Positions 34,444-44,913 of a stretch of DNA of 64,000 nucleotides are shown here, piece by piece; the first letter of the stretch is position 1; every line of letters starts with the position of its first letter. The notes under the pieces are model-generated. The model was not told the DNA's origin and did not search any database. It saw only the letters and a list, made by a program, of their open reading frames with translations. The DNA lies in contig CAJQUN010001202.1 in the NCBI GenBank assembly GCA_907163345.1, forward strand, positions 28,049 through 92,048, given 5' to 3'. Position numbers and translations under genes: made by a program. This DNA comes from Haberlea rhodopensis (taxonomy: Eukaryota > Streptophyta > Magnoliopsida > Lamiales > Gesneriaceae).

Positions 34444-35690
34444 CGAATTCGGTATCGCTTTCCGTCGACTGTGAATTCCATTCCATCTTGCAATCTTTCC
34501 CAAGGTTTATGTTCCTCGAGAAATTCAATCCCTAGAATAAGCTGTTCTGGGATCCGTCCGGCAATGCCTTCAATTGTGAGGTCAATTTCACCAATTTGAA
34601 GGTTTCCTTGAAATTTTCCAACTGTGGGTTATTGTAAATAATATAGAACATCGCAGGGGAAGATATTATTCTTCTCGGTGATGTCGAAAATTATCTGCAC
34701 TTCTCGCCAGCCTTCTGGGCACTTCAGTTTTCCGATTGTTGTGAAAACATCAGGAATTTTCTGAATTCTGCTTGAGGCTGCCTTCTGTTTTTCCTTTGGA
34801 TAGTTGCTGATTAACCTATCCTGTTGGAAAGACATCCTTCTTGGCTCGATCATAAGGCTCCTGCTTCTGTTGAGAACAGGTTGATCTTGTATCCTCATGT
34901 CGATCTTTCCTATTGTCGGAGTATCAATGATGTCCGGCAATACTACTTTGGCGAAGTCTTCGAAGATTCTGGGGACTTCGATGAATTCATTTCTCAAGAA
35001 TACCTCGGAATGATGAGTATTCGAGAGTGCGTATGACACCTTGTAGGTGATCGAGTAAGGTCTGTTCCCTTCTTTCATCAAATCTTCTCTTTTAAAATCT
35101 TGATGAAGAGTGAGAACTTTGTTGAAGTCTCGATCTCCTAAATTGTATGCAATCCTCGGATAGATGTTGAAGGCCATCTTTCCTGCATACAGATTTCATG
35201 CCACTGCTCCCAAACAAGAATCTTTGAGGTTCGGGATTCTTTTGTCAAAGATTGCCAGGTTGAGGGGCGAATCAATTCCTTCTTTGAAAGTTGCCTTGAT
35301 GATTACTCTAATGGCTCCAATATGAATCCATGAGAGCGTGTTCGCAACTTCTCTTTTGACCTTGTTCTTAATCTCCTGGATTTCTCTGTAGGGGATTAAC
35401 TGCATCTCAATTTGGTTTCCCGTGAATTCCATTGGGATCGCAAATTCACCTGTTGTCACCCTATGGATAATCTGATGCTTTCTGCTACGAAGACCAATCA
35501 TATCCATGGCTTTTTCCATTGCTCCAATTGTAAATCCATCATACATCTGAAGCTTTGGTTCTTCTTTCATGATTCTCATAAGGGTTTTATGAGAAACCGT
35601 GGTATGCGAGAAAAACCCCGATGGTTCTTCTTTAATCACGTGCTGAAGGAACTCTCCTTCACTCTGATTCTGAGCTAGATTCACCTCCAT
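34440..35690 (-). pseudogene. Viral movement protein (30K type), two internal stops
   Basis: The ATG at 35690 lies inside the end of the coat-protein ORF (31-base overlap, other frame). The frame has 417 codons, with in-frame stops at 35196-35198 (codon 165) and 34629-34631 (codon 354). The core holds IGAIRVIIKATFKEGIDSPL followed by a DKRI motif, as in 30K-superfamily movement proteins, which form tubules at plasmodesmata. The C-terminal stretch (IPEQLILGIEFLEEHKPW) leads into the polymerase start. Confidence 0.7.
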
Positions 35691-37077
35691 CTTCAGAATA
35701 GATCTCTTCTTCGTAGATGCTTTCATCTGAGGGAATATCCTCAAATTGATACACCTGTACCAAATCCTGAAAATAGACAGCATCCTCAAATTCCTTGGTG
35801 TGCTTGAACTGTCTGACTCCTCGGCTTTGGTTTTCTGGACAATCTGTAGAGATATGTCATCTTGCTCCGCATGTCCAGCAGTTACAATCTCTGAAACTCT
35901 CATTTGCACGGGTAGGTGTGCGTCTGAAAGTTCTCTTCGTTGGTGCCCTGCTAGAACTAGCTTGATTAGAACCTGTCGATGAGATTCTATTCCTTGTTGG
36001 TCCTGACCTTTGCCCCGATCTATAGCTTCGGGCTTTCTGCTTTGACCAGAACTTTCTAGGTCTCCATGAAGACCTACTTCTTCTTGAACCACCTCCTCGG
36101 GCATACGGTTGACTTCTGTGCTTCTTCAACTTGCGCCTTTGTGGGTAGTTCCCAATGATTGTAGGGATATCATTTCCTGTACAACAAAGAGGAGCCATTT
36201 TGTTGATTCCTCTGAGTTTCTTGAAATTTTTCTGGAGCTTTGCTTGGTAGCACCACTCCGCCAGCTTTACTTTAAGAAATGACATTCTCCTGGACACCGT
36301 CTCGATTGCATGCGGTGTATACTCCTGGATAAGCATTTCTCTCCATGGGCTCGGGATTTTGACAAAAAACAGCTCTGCTGCATCGTTCTCCGCTATCTTC
36401 GACTTCCATCGATACTCTGTAAAGAGTTTGATGTATTCATCTACATAGCAGATGTCATGTAGTTCTAGGCTAATTAGAGCTTGTCTGTACTTCTTAGCCT
36501 TTTCTTCCTCCATTCCCTCGAAGTAGCTTATTCCGATGAAACAGATTTTGAAGAATCTCGCCATCTTGTCCACGATCTCTTTCAGGGACTCTCCGGCTAG
36601 AACTTCTTCCTTGGTTCCTGGGTCTCCAAGATCCCAGGTAATCTTGACTGATCATTCCAGACTCATTTTTAGAAGTAAAATGAATCCTTCTTTGCCTAAG
36701 TCAAGTGTTCCTGCTGCTATTCTCATTGCTGAAGCCCATTCATCAATAAGAATTTCTCTGTTTTTGAAATCCAAATTATCCATGTTGAGCATAAGTCCAT
36801 ATGGATGGATTGGATCTAGCTGTGACTTCCCATAGGGCGTCTGATGAATATCTGGCCTTCGGGAACGGTTTCTTGTTCCAACTGGGGGATCCAAAGTTGC
36901 TGAGGTAAAATCATCCCTGTGTGGCATACTTTGGTCTCCTTCGGGTGGATTGTGTGACCCGAAGCTCTCTTGTGGTGGAGGTCTTTGTACAAGCTCTCCT
37001 GTCTTGATTTCTACGAGATTTAATCCCGCAAATGAATCAGCAAGATCCCTTAGATCTTCAAGGTTGATTCTTTCCAT
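35659..37077 (-). pseudogene. Viral coat protein with zinc knuckle, two internal stops
   Basis: The ATG at 37077 shares its A with the stop of the preceding ORF (TAATG). There are 473 codons with in-frame TGA at 36652-36654 (codon 142) and 35857-35859 (codon 407). The middle has a capsid-type helical core (ILIDEWASAMRIAAGTLDLG; LISLELHDICYVDEYIKLF). Then follows a very basic Arg/Ser-rich stretch and a CCHC knuckle (CNCWTCGAR, stop, HISTDC), which the second stop interrupts. The C terminus is acidic and serine-rich, as in other caulimovirid coat proteins. Confidence 0.7.
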
Positions 37078-37514
37078 TACTTTGTGGGAAGTATGGGTTC
37101 TCCTCGTAGGACTGCAATCATTTTTTCAGACTCAGTTAACGGCCTTCGGACCTCCTCTGCTTTCCCCTTTTGGTGTAAAAGGGGTTCTGTTCCGTAAGAT
37201 GGTGGCAACCATCCTCCTTTTCTTCTTCCTGTAGAACTGGGCCTTGACTCCAATTCCTTTACTCGGGTTTGAACATCTTGAAGGTTCTCCAGAATTTCCT
37301 TCTGATGTTTAATCATGGTCTCCATCTGACTCTGGATCTGATGGATTTGTGCAGGGACATGGTATTGAAGGAATCCATAGCGCTGCACTGTCTTCTGGAT
37401 CTCTCTAAGATCTTGGGAAATCTTAGAAGAATCTGGCTCGATTTCTCGAAAGGTTGGCTCTCCCATTTTAATCATCCGGTCCGGACCCTGTTGGATCATT
37501 GGGGTCTGGTACAA
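37077..37514 (-). CDS. Viral small ORF B, coiled-coil protein
   Basis: 145 residues, intact. Residues about 30-95 have heptad-like spacing (ISQDLREIQKTVQRYGFLQ; QIQSQMETMIKHQKEILENL), suggesting a coiled coil, then a basic RRKGG patch. Position between ORF A and the coat protein recalls the virion-associated protein of caulimoviruses, but this is inference. The start could be one of the internal Mets that overlap the stop of ORF A. Confidence 0.55.
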   Translation of the reverse strand: MYQTPMIQQGPDRMIKMGEPTFREIEPDSSKISQDLREIQKTVQRYGFLQYHVPAQIHQIQSQMETMIKHQKEILENLQDVQTRVKELESRPSSTGRRKGGWLPPSYGTEPLLHQKGKAEEVRRPLTESEKMIAVLRGEPILPTK

Positions 37515-37722
37515 CGTCCTCGTGTTCAGGATGATTGTCCTCCTGAAGTTCGGCTAACTGGAACTGAAGTTTGAGGTTCACTTGATGAAGCCTCTTCGCC
37601 CTCCTTTCCAATTTCTTGTAATGATTTATGCTTGGAGTGCATAAACCTGTTCCTCGTAATTGTTTCCACTTATGGTTGAAGCGTTGAGCTTCTGCCATAT
37701 GCTTTTGATTTAGTTTTTCCAA
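37468..37722 (-). CDS. Viral small ORF A
   Basis: 84 residues, intact, basic in the first half (INHYKKLERRAKRLHQVNLK) with an acidic tail (DDNHP..PDD). It is the first ORF after the primer site, about 135 bases downstream. Function unknown. It overlaps ORF B. Confidence 0.5.
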   Translation of the reverse strand: MEKLNQKHMAEAQRFNHKWKQLRGTGLCTPSINHYKKLERRAKRLHQVNLKLQFQLAELQEDNHPEHEDVVPDPNDPTGSGPDD

Positions 37723-37856
37723 TTTCTGGAAATACCACCTTTAAGAATGACACTTCGAACAAACGTTCGGGTCCATAATTTTCTTGAATCGTCTCCTCCG
37801 TATAGGTTACAAATTAATATTCAAGATATTATCATAGTATTTCCAGAATAAACCTA

Positions 37857-37869
37857 GGCTCTGATACCA
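37857..37869 (-). other. tRNA-Met primer binding site of the pararetrovirus
   Basis: TGGTATCAGAGCC on the minus strand, complementary to the 3' end of initiator tRNA-Met, which primes minus-strand DNA in Caulimoviridae. It marks genome position 1, and the integrated copy appears to start near it. Confidence 0.75.
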
Positions 37870-37880
37870 TTTTATGAAAA

Positions 37881-38374
37881 GGATCGCAAAATGGGGGACT
37901 TGTAAAAAGACGATGTTAAATGTTGCTTTTTACAAATATAAGGATATAAAAGATAATTAAATATTATATATAGACTACTTTGTAATGTAAACAAAACCTA
38001 AAGGATAGAATGCAATATATCAAACTATTGAGGGGTAAAAGAGTCATCATAAAACACCCAATTGATTTGAAAATTTGAAAAGTGGACTTATTTCAATACA
38101 ATTGTTTCCAATTTGGCTTTTTATGCACTAAGATTTTTTCTCAAGACTTAAGTAGATTTTGTGTCACCAAAGTGGACTTCCATGTAATTTCCCCAATAAT
38201 TTTCATCTTAAGCTCAACCCTTCAATTTGTCCTAGTTATTGGCCCACTTCCCGATCCAAATCAATTGGGCTTATCTGGGCTGGTCCATCTAAAAATAGTT
38301 GTTGGATTATATTATTTGCTAAAGCCCATTGCTCTAGTAGCTTAACTAGTAACTACTAAATCAAAAAGATCTAC
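37881..38374. other. Flank of the viral insert, no gene seen
   Basis: AT-rich DNA. The first part may still be viral leader. No coding region recognised. Confidence 0.35.
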
Positions 38375-38640
38375 TTGAAATTTACCCCATGTTGTTTCGA
38401 TAATAGATATTTTACTTCATGTAGCTTGTAAATAGATTTACCCTCTATGGTTTCAAAATAGATAATTTATCATATGGTTTGCAAAACATATCATATACAT
38501 ATGGTGTGTTGTGCACATATTCACAAATAATATGGGATAAATTGTCTATTTTCAAACAGCTGAGGGTAAACTGATTATTTTGGAAACCGCTTGGTGTTTA
38601 ATCTCCATATTTGAAAAAGCACAGGGGTTCCAATAACCCA
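38375..38640. repeat. Self-complementary dispersed repeat, copy 3 of 3
   Basis: Same family as 14926-15265 and 23596-23806 (tttaccccatgttgtttcg, cacatattcacaaataatat, gggtaaactgattatttt, tttgaaaaagcacaggggtt). Confidence 0.5.
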
Positions 38641-38939
38641 ATTACAAAATGCCAAATTTTAATTTATTTATTTTTAGTTCACAGTCATCTACTACTGTAA
38701 GTGCTAAAACCTAATTTATCTATAATATTAGAAAACCATAAATCTATTATTACACTAGTTGGTTTACCATAAACTTTTTTTGTAATTAGACCCCTATTGA
38801 AATTTAATTTTCAAACTGATTTATCTCGTTCATACAATTGGTTATTAAGTTGGAAACTCGATAAAACATTGTTGCAACATCTTCAATCAATATTATATCG
38901 CTCCATATCCATGAGGAAACATTGTTATGGCTTTCATAT

Positions 38940-39085
38940 CGGAACCGGACGATTCCGAGTCCGAAAGCCCGGAACCAATCGGATCCGGTAAGAAAAACTG
39001 GGAACCAATCCGATCCGGTAACAAACAGGATACGATCGGGTTCCGGGGCCACCGGTTCCAGATTGGACCGCTTCCAACCCGGAAA
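38940..39085. repeat. CCGGAACC/GATCCGG-rich short repeats
   Basis: GC-rich island in AT-rich DNA with three to four repeats of 'ggaaccaatc.gatccggtaa' and ggttcc/ggaacc palindromes. Such motifs occur in subterminal regions of some DNA transposons, but no ends were found here. Confidence 0.45.
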
Positions 39086-39133
39086 CGGTTTTTTGAATTA
39101 TTATTATGATTTTTTTCAAAAAATTTGAGGCAA

Positions 39134-39212
39134 ATTGTTGCTTGGATGATTCGAACACGCGGCCATCACTTTCTAATCTGCAGCTCTAACCAACTGAGCT
39201 AATTGACCTTTG
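39134..39212 (-). other. tRNA-derived sequence with A and B boxes
   Basis: The minus strand has a good A box (TTAGCTCAGTTGG) and B box (GTGTTCGAATC) about 30 bases apart, as in a tRNA or the head of a SINE. The anticodon stem and acceptor stem do not pair, so a working tRNA is unlikely. It is a pseudo-tRNA or SINE relic. Confidence 0.4.
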
Positions 39213-39467
39213 TGTTTGTATAGTTATACTCTTCCTTCCTTTCAGCATTGTTTGTTATCATCCCAGCATTGTAAAACTATTATAACTAGTCATTAAGTTA
39301 TTCCAATAAACATTAGTTAAAATTCCGGAATATATATTTATCTTTCTTTCTGTTCAAATTCTCACTTATCAGCGGTGTCATTCCTAGGTTACGACAATGG
39401 ACACTCATGACAAAACTAATGCTGAATTTCGGAATGATGTTAATGAAGCTTTGGCTCGACATGATCT

Positions 39468-39549
39468 AACCTTCCATGGGTGTACACAGTACATGCTTGC
39501 GTCATCTTTTATTTCTATAAAATCATCAAACCTTCCATGGGTGTACACG
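39468..39549 (+). repeat. Short direct repeat
   Basis: A 20-bp phrase, aaccttccatgggtgtacac (first base differs by context), occurs at about 39469 and 39530. Confidence 0.6.
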
Positions 39550-40034
39550 TCCCTTGTTAAACGTAAACACAATTTGCCACCACAACTGGTCTAAGCACGT
39601 CTTGAGCACATTGTTCAACAGCCTCGTGCAAACAAATAATGAAAAACACGTTGGTTGTGTTCTAATAATACTTGTAAGCCATCATTGAAAAATAATCTTC
39701 CAACATAATTGATTTTTTTTGTTCTTTATAATAATACGTTTTACAATTGCTTTGTAGTTTTGGTTTTGCAAAAGGACCGAGTTGATAATTCCAGTCAAAC
39801 CCAACGCGATCCCAAGGTTCCTCAAATGGAATCTTGAAGCTTTGTACAAAAAGCTACAAGAGGTGGACATCAAGGAGCTTGGCCGTGATTACGTATGTAT
39901 ACTTATCCTCCATCACATTTCATGACATTGTTAATGAAAATACACATTCTGGTGCACACATACTGTAAACAATTGATTGCAGATATGAAAAAGAGGTATC
40001 CCAATTTAAAATGTGGAAGATGAACTTCTTCACT

Positions 40035-40195
40035 TTGCACAACCACAATCTCCAATCCATTCCGATAATAATGCCGCTCAACCACAATCTCCAATCCAAT
40101 TCCGACAATAATGTCGTTCAACAACAATCTTCAATTCCTTTCAATTCCTTTTTGACAATGATGCCACTCAACTACAATCTCCAATCCCTTCCGGA
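40035..40195 (+). repeat. Minisatellite in the Ulp1 gene
   Basis: About four imperfect units of 38-55 bp sharing caaccacaatctccaatcc and ttccgacaataatg. They encode Asn/Gln/Ser-rich text in the broken frame. Confidence 0.6.
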
Positions 40196-42344
40196 ACAGA
40201 GCACCTCCACGGCCAAAACATCTTGTCAAATGATGCACCAGACGCCATAATAGCAGGAGCCTTCATCAAACTTAAGGAAGTTACAGAGGTGGATGACAAT
40301 GAATACGATGATGTGAACCTGCCAATGAATGAAGACCTAGTGGAAGTGGTTGTGGTTGATGAGGCAGAAACACATCTTTATTTACATGATGACTACACTC
40401 CCCTACAACCAACTTTATTTGGTGATGAGGCACAACAAAATCTTGTTTCCCCACTCCAACAGCTGAAAATGAGGATATTGCAACGGAATACAAGCATACT
40501 GAAAATATTCCAACACCACAATTTCTTCAAGTTGCTGAACTGATGGCTCAGCTGCAAGAAACGAAGGACATGTTGTGCACAAGGGAAAATGATTTAAAGG
40601 AACTCCAAAACAAAATTGATTCCTCTGTTCAGGAGCAACCAGTAAGCTATACAACGCAATTTCTGGAACATACAGAACTCATCATCCAGCTTGAAGAAAC
40701 AAAGTCAATGAAGGATGAGGAATTAAGGACACTGCAAATCAAATTTAATGAATTGATCAGCCAAAAAGTGGAGCTCGAGACTGTCAATGCACGTCCATGA
40801 CAAGAATGAAAGGCTGAAACATGATAATGAGATGATTTACAGTGAGCTTGCCAAGACAAAAGCAACCTCCATGATAGTGAATGAAGAGAACCAAAGTGTG
40901 AAACAAAGGTCAATGTTTAAATGGATCATGGGGAAAGGGTGGACCGACAACGGAAAAAAGAGAAGGACTACACATACAGTGGCAAGAGAAACACTAAGAG
41001 GTCCAAAAAAGATGATCAAGAAAAAAGCAAAAAAGGGGATCATACAAATGCTAGATGATTTCGTTAAACAGTGGGGGAAAGAAACACACAATGATGAATT
41101 CATTTTCAACACAAGCACCGTTGCCTACAGAAAATTGACAAAAGAAGAAAGGGAAACAATAATGAAAGTGAACAAAAAGGATGGAAGATGGTAGGTCTTA
41201 CTTTGATTGTAAACAGTCACTTTATATACTTTCGTAGTTTCAAATAAAATTATTTAAAGCATTTGAATGATTGTGTGCAAGGCGCACGGGAAAGCAATTA
41301 TACATTAAAGATGTCATTGAGATCCTTAACAATCTGTCCGTGTACAACAATGTCAGTAGTTTCATATGTTTTTCATGTATTGTGTGCACCACTGGTGCTC
41401 GTACACATGTGCATCATGTTTAGTTGGATGTCATTAAACGTCGTGCACTTTTTCTTTTCACGTGCACCACTTAATGGTTCATTGCGTTAGATACGCGTGG
41501 ACTTGTTCATGTATTGCGTGCACCAGTTGACTTTATACAATTAGAGGTGCACACATTTCGTTAATTGTGCATGTGTACTGTAAAATCAAACTAATTTATG
41601 TTCAAATGTTCCACTTGTATGTGTTCATAATACACTTAACCTAATGAAATCTTATAATCGCTTTTAGATTATTGTTCATTGGGCCATCGTTGTAAATAGA
41701 AACATCGAGAAAGATGGGCTTTGTTTTTGACAGCTTGTCAAGGATAATGTAACTAAACTAAAATTCTTAATTTTAATTAAATATTTAAGAATCGACTAAA
41801 TTGATGTATCATTTTGTCAACAATACGTTGTAAGGAGCTTGAGAAGTGAAAGACTACCAATAGAAGCGGAGTACTACAACGACATTGCTGATTTGAGTAA
41901 ATAAAGCTACACGAAGCCATGTTATATAGATATTTAATCTTCCCGATAAACACGGGTGGCAAAGAAGACCTAATAATCACCCATGGATACCATTGGACAT
42001 TGCTTATATTTGATTTTGAAGCATCCAAGTGGACTCATTACAACTCATTAAGGCCAAGGAACAAATGACAGACTGATTATTACTTCGAAAAGGCCAAGAT
42101 ACCGGTGAGATTTACTACAAGTAAAAATCTAGTTTTTTCTCAGATTTATGAAAACTATACCAAATTGATGTTAATTCGGCTTGAATAAACATAAGGATTA
42201 CGTCGTATTCAAGATGGAGAAGATTATTGAGGAGTATCATATGTCCAAAGGAATCCAATATAGTCCACGTGAATAAATATTTCAAATTGAACCATATAAA
42301 TAAGAAGCACAACAAAACCTGGCTCCCTTGATTGTACAATTTTT

Positions 42345-42700
42345 TTTTTAACATTACTATATTACTGAAGCCATGAAGGCCATTACATGTACATGTGGAA
42401 AGCCATCACCTAAGAGAATCACAAAATAACTAAAGTAAAATACTAGTAATCCAAAAAACGGCAAACTATTCCGCGTAGAAAAGGCGAGGATATCTGGTGG
42501 AAAGGCATAGTGGATCACTTTAAGAGCATAAGACCTTGTCCAGAAAAAGGGCATAAAGCTCTGCAGCCAAACTCGATCCCCTCAAACCATGAAGCCCATG
42601 GTATGGACAAGCAAGCGAATTGTCTTCAAGTGAAGGTATACATGGGGATAAATGAATAGCATAAACTGATAAAGAGTCCATAAATTGATAAATTGTTCTA
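42345..42700. other. Spacer between Ulp1 gene and minisatellite
   Basis: Begins with a T-run and holds a minus-strand stretch (GLHGLRGSSLAAELYALFLD) that recalls an RNase H-like segment, too short and broken to name. Confidence 0.3.
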
Positions 42701-42704
42701 CTAA

Positions 42705-43785
42705 TACCAGTGCAGGTGCACCAATATAAACATACATGCACCTATAGACCCTCGGGTGCAATATAGACATGCATGCACCATTACAAACATATGTGCACCT
42801 ATAGACTCTCGAAGACAAATCAAGACATGCGTGCACCAATATAGAAAAATGTGCAGCTATACACCTTAGGGGGCAAATCAAGACATGCGTGCACCAATAT
42901 AAACATACGTGCACATATAAACCCTCGAATACAAATCAAGACATATGTGCGCCAATACAAACATATGTGAACCTATAGACCCTCGGGAGCAAATCAAGAC
43001 ATGCACGCACCAATGTAGGCATATGTGAACCAACATATGTTTACGTGCACCGGTAGACAATCGTGAACTAATCAAGACATACGTGCATCGGCGGACACCC
43101 ATGTACCAATACAAACATACGTGCACCTATGACCCTCAGGGCCAAATCAAGGCATACGTACACCAGCGTATGCTTACATGCACCGGTAGACAATCGTGAA
43201 CTAATCAAGACATACGTGCATCGATGGACACCCATGTACCAATACAAACATACGTGCACCTATAGACTCTCAGGGCCAAATCAAGGCATACGTACACCAA
43301 CGTACGCTTACATGCACTGGTAGACAATCGTGAACTAATCAAGACATACGTGCACATGTCGACACCCCTGTACCAATACAAACATACGTGCACCTATAGA
43401 CCCTCGGGGGCAAATCAAGGCATATGTGCACCATTGTAGGCACATGTGCACCAATGTATGCATGCGTGCACCAACGTAGGCTTACGTGCACGGGTATACA
43501 ATCTTGAACTAATCAAGACATATGTGCACCAGTTTACACCGTTGTATCAATATAAACATATGTACATCTATACACCCTCGGGGATATATCAAGACATATG
43601 TGCACAAATGTAGACATGCATCCACTGTAGACAATCGTGAACTAATCAAAACATATGTGAGTAGACCCACCCATGCACCAATATAATCATACATGCACCT
43701 ATATATACCCTTGACTAGACAAGTCAATACATACGTGCACCAATGTATACATACGGGCACCAATGTAGTCATACATGCCATTCTC
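42705..43785. repeat. GTGCAC-rich minisatellite array, about 1.08 kb
   Basis: Dozens of catacgtgcacc-type subunits of about 25-35 bp, grouped in higher-order units. The phrase gacaatcgtgaactaatcaa recurs at about 43058, 43187, 43322, 43496 and 43627, giving a period near 130 bp (one of about 174). Another recurring phrase is cctatagaccctcgggggca. The repeats keep long frames open on the minus strand, which are artefacts. Confidence 0.85.
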
Positions 43786-43817
43786 CAAATATAAAAAATT
43801 TTGACATTAAAATAAAT

Positions 43818-44908
43818 TTATTCAAATAGGTTTCTTACAAGTCTCTTCATATTGTGTCCATATTTACGACACCAACTACAACACGCTTGTCTAATGTTTT
43901 CACCTTTGCATCTCATTCTTTTCTTCTTTGGACGACCAAGTTGCCTTTTCGTTTGTGGAGGCAAAATAGTCGTTTCTGAATCAATTTGAGGAAAATCAAC
44001 CTTTGGACATCTTGGGATTAGCACAATAATTCCTTCGTAGCAAGACATGTAGGTACGAACATGAAAATATTTGTCAAGTACATCATCTATGGGTATTTTT
44101 TCCGTCTTGAACACAACAATTGTACGAGGACATGTGAATTTATCCAGCTGCCATTGGTAGCATGTACATGTATGATTATCAATGCGAACAGTCATTGAAG
44201 GATATGAAAAAACTTCGAAACGGGAATCAGAAGACATCTTCACATTCCACACACGAGCTTCATTTTCAAAAGATAACCAATTCTTTTCCAATCTAGCACA
44301 CAAAACCACATTCTATCGTGCCGTTTTCAACCTCCTATTACAAAACAAGCACATCAGCTTCACCTTAATACAATCCACCATGTGATTGATGAACAGACCT
44401 TTTGCCTCTAATATCTATGAATTGAAAGATTCAGCTTTCGCACGCCAGATGAGTAAGAGTTTGTCCACTTCTCCAAAGAAAGTCCCTGCAAAAAATCTTC
44501 CACAATTGATCCACCTTCTCGTTTCAAAGCTGCAAGTTTCTGATTGAAAATGTCACCGTCGACGAATATGCACACTCGTCCAACAAGTAACACATCCTCT
44601 CCCGAAACTGATTAGAAAAATGTTTCCCAGCATATCTGTCCCGAAGGATGCATTTTAAATTATATAGACAAAAAAATTTGTTTCATAGAAGGTCCAAACA
44701 CAAGAGGTAAAACCTCCACCAAACCAACATTCACAACATCTTCACCAGTCTCTAAAATCTTGCCCAAGCAATGCAAAAATCAAGATCAATTATCATAGTT
44801 TTTGGAGTCCACAACAACAAAAGCCAACGGGAAAAAACCTACAACAGAAACAGGAGAATTTAAGGCGCTTGTATCTAATGTACACTTGGTTAATTTATTT
44901 TAAATTGT
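43818..44908 (-). pseudogene. MuDR-type transposase, C-terminal half
   Basis: From the insertion point the minus strand resumes with FFPVAFVVVDSKNYDN and a WFLHCLGKILETGED-like block, then LAALKREGGSIVEDFLQ (44408-44593), then the open frame 43818-44309. The last holds a SWIM-type zinc motif (CTCYQWQLDKFTCPR, usual final His replaced by Arg), a Lys/Arg tract and a zinc-knuckle-like CSWCRKYGHNMK that lacks its last Cys. Multiple stops make it non-functional. Confidence 0.6.
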
Positions 44909-44913
44909 ACACG

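Larger units (their letters stand above)
29807..37880 (-). mobile_element. Endogenous pararetrovirus (Caulimoviridae), near full-length copy
   Basis: An integrated pararetrovirus genome of about 8.1 kb, read on the minus strand from the tRNA-Met primer site (37869) to about 29807. The order is two small ORFs, coat protein, movement protein, protease-RT-RNase H, transactivator-position ORF, then promoter, poly(A) signal and leader. Adjoining ORFs overlap by 1-50 bases, as expected for polycistronic translation. A separate coat protein placed before the movement protein and polymerase, with a last downstream ORF, resembles cavemo-/solendovirus-type layouts more than badnaviruses or CaMV, but genus assignment would need an RT tree. 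All large ORFs are broken, so this is a dead copy. The left boundary matches that of copy 2 exactly; the right boundary is estimated. Confidence 0.85.
39397..42310 (+). pseudogene. Ulp1-type (C48) protease gene of the transposon, decayed
   Basis: Broken plus-strand frames in order: FLKWNLEALYKKLQEVDIKE (about 39820-39880); low-complexity text; a coiled-coil segment (MAQLQETKDMLCTRENDLKE, 40543-40800); a basic segment (40787-41194, RTTHTVARETLRGPKK and QMLDDFVKQWGK); then near 41665 IVHWAIVV and at about 41990-42055 GYHWTLLIFDFEASKWTHYN, which resembles the His-Trp...Asp region of Ulp1 SUMO-protease domains. Stops and frame changes separate all parts. A putative Gln and Cys motif could not be located with confidence. 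Confidence 0.5.

Noticed and set aside
34443..34503. Upstream Met at 34503 as the polymerase start
   Set aside because: The ATG at 34443 forms an ATGA overlap with the preceding frame, matching the coupling at the other viral junctions.
39134..39212. Functional tRNA gene
   Set aside because: Anticodon and acceptor stems do not pair despite good A and B boxes.
42582..43781. Several Cys/Tyr-rich minus-strand frames (CLYW, CTYVLI repeats)
   Set aside because: Produced by the minisatellite keeping frames open. No start context, no domain, and repeated partial copies.
42705..43785. CRISPR-like array
   Set aside because: Units are imperfect and lack constant repeats with unique spacers, and the DNA is a plant nuclear genome.
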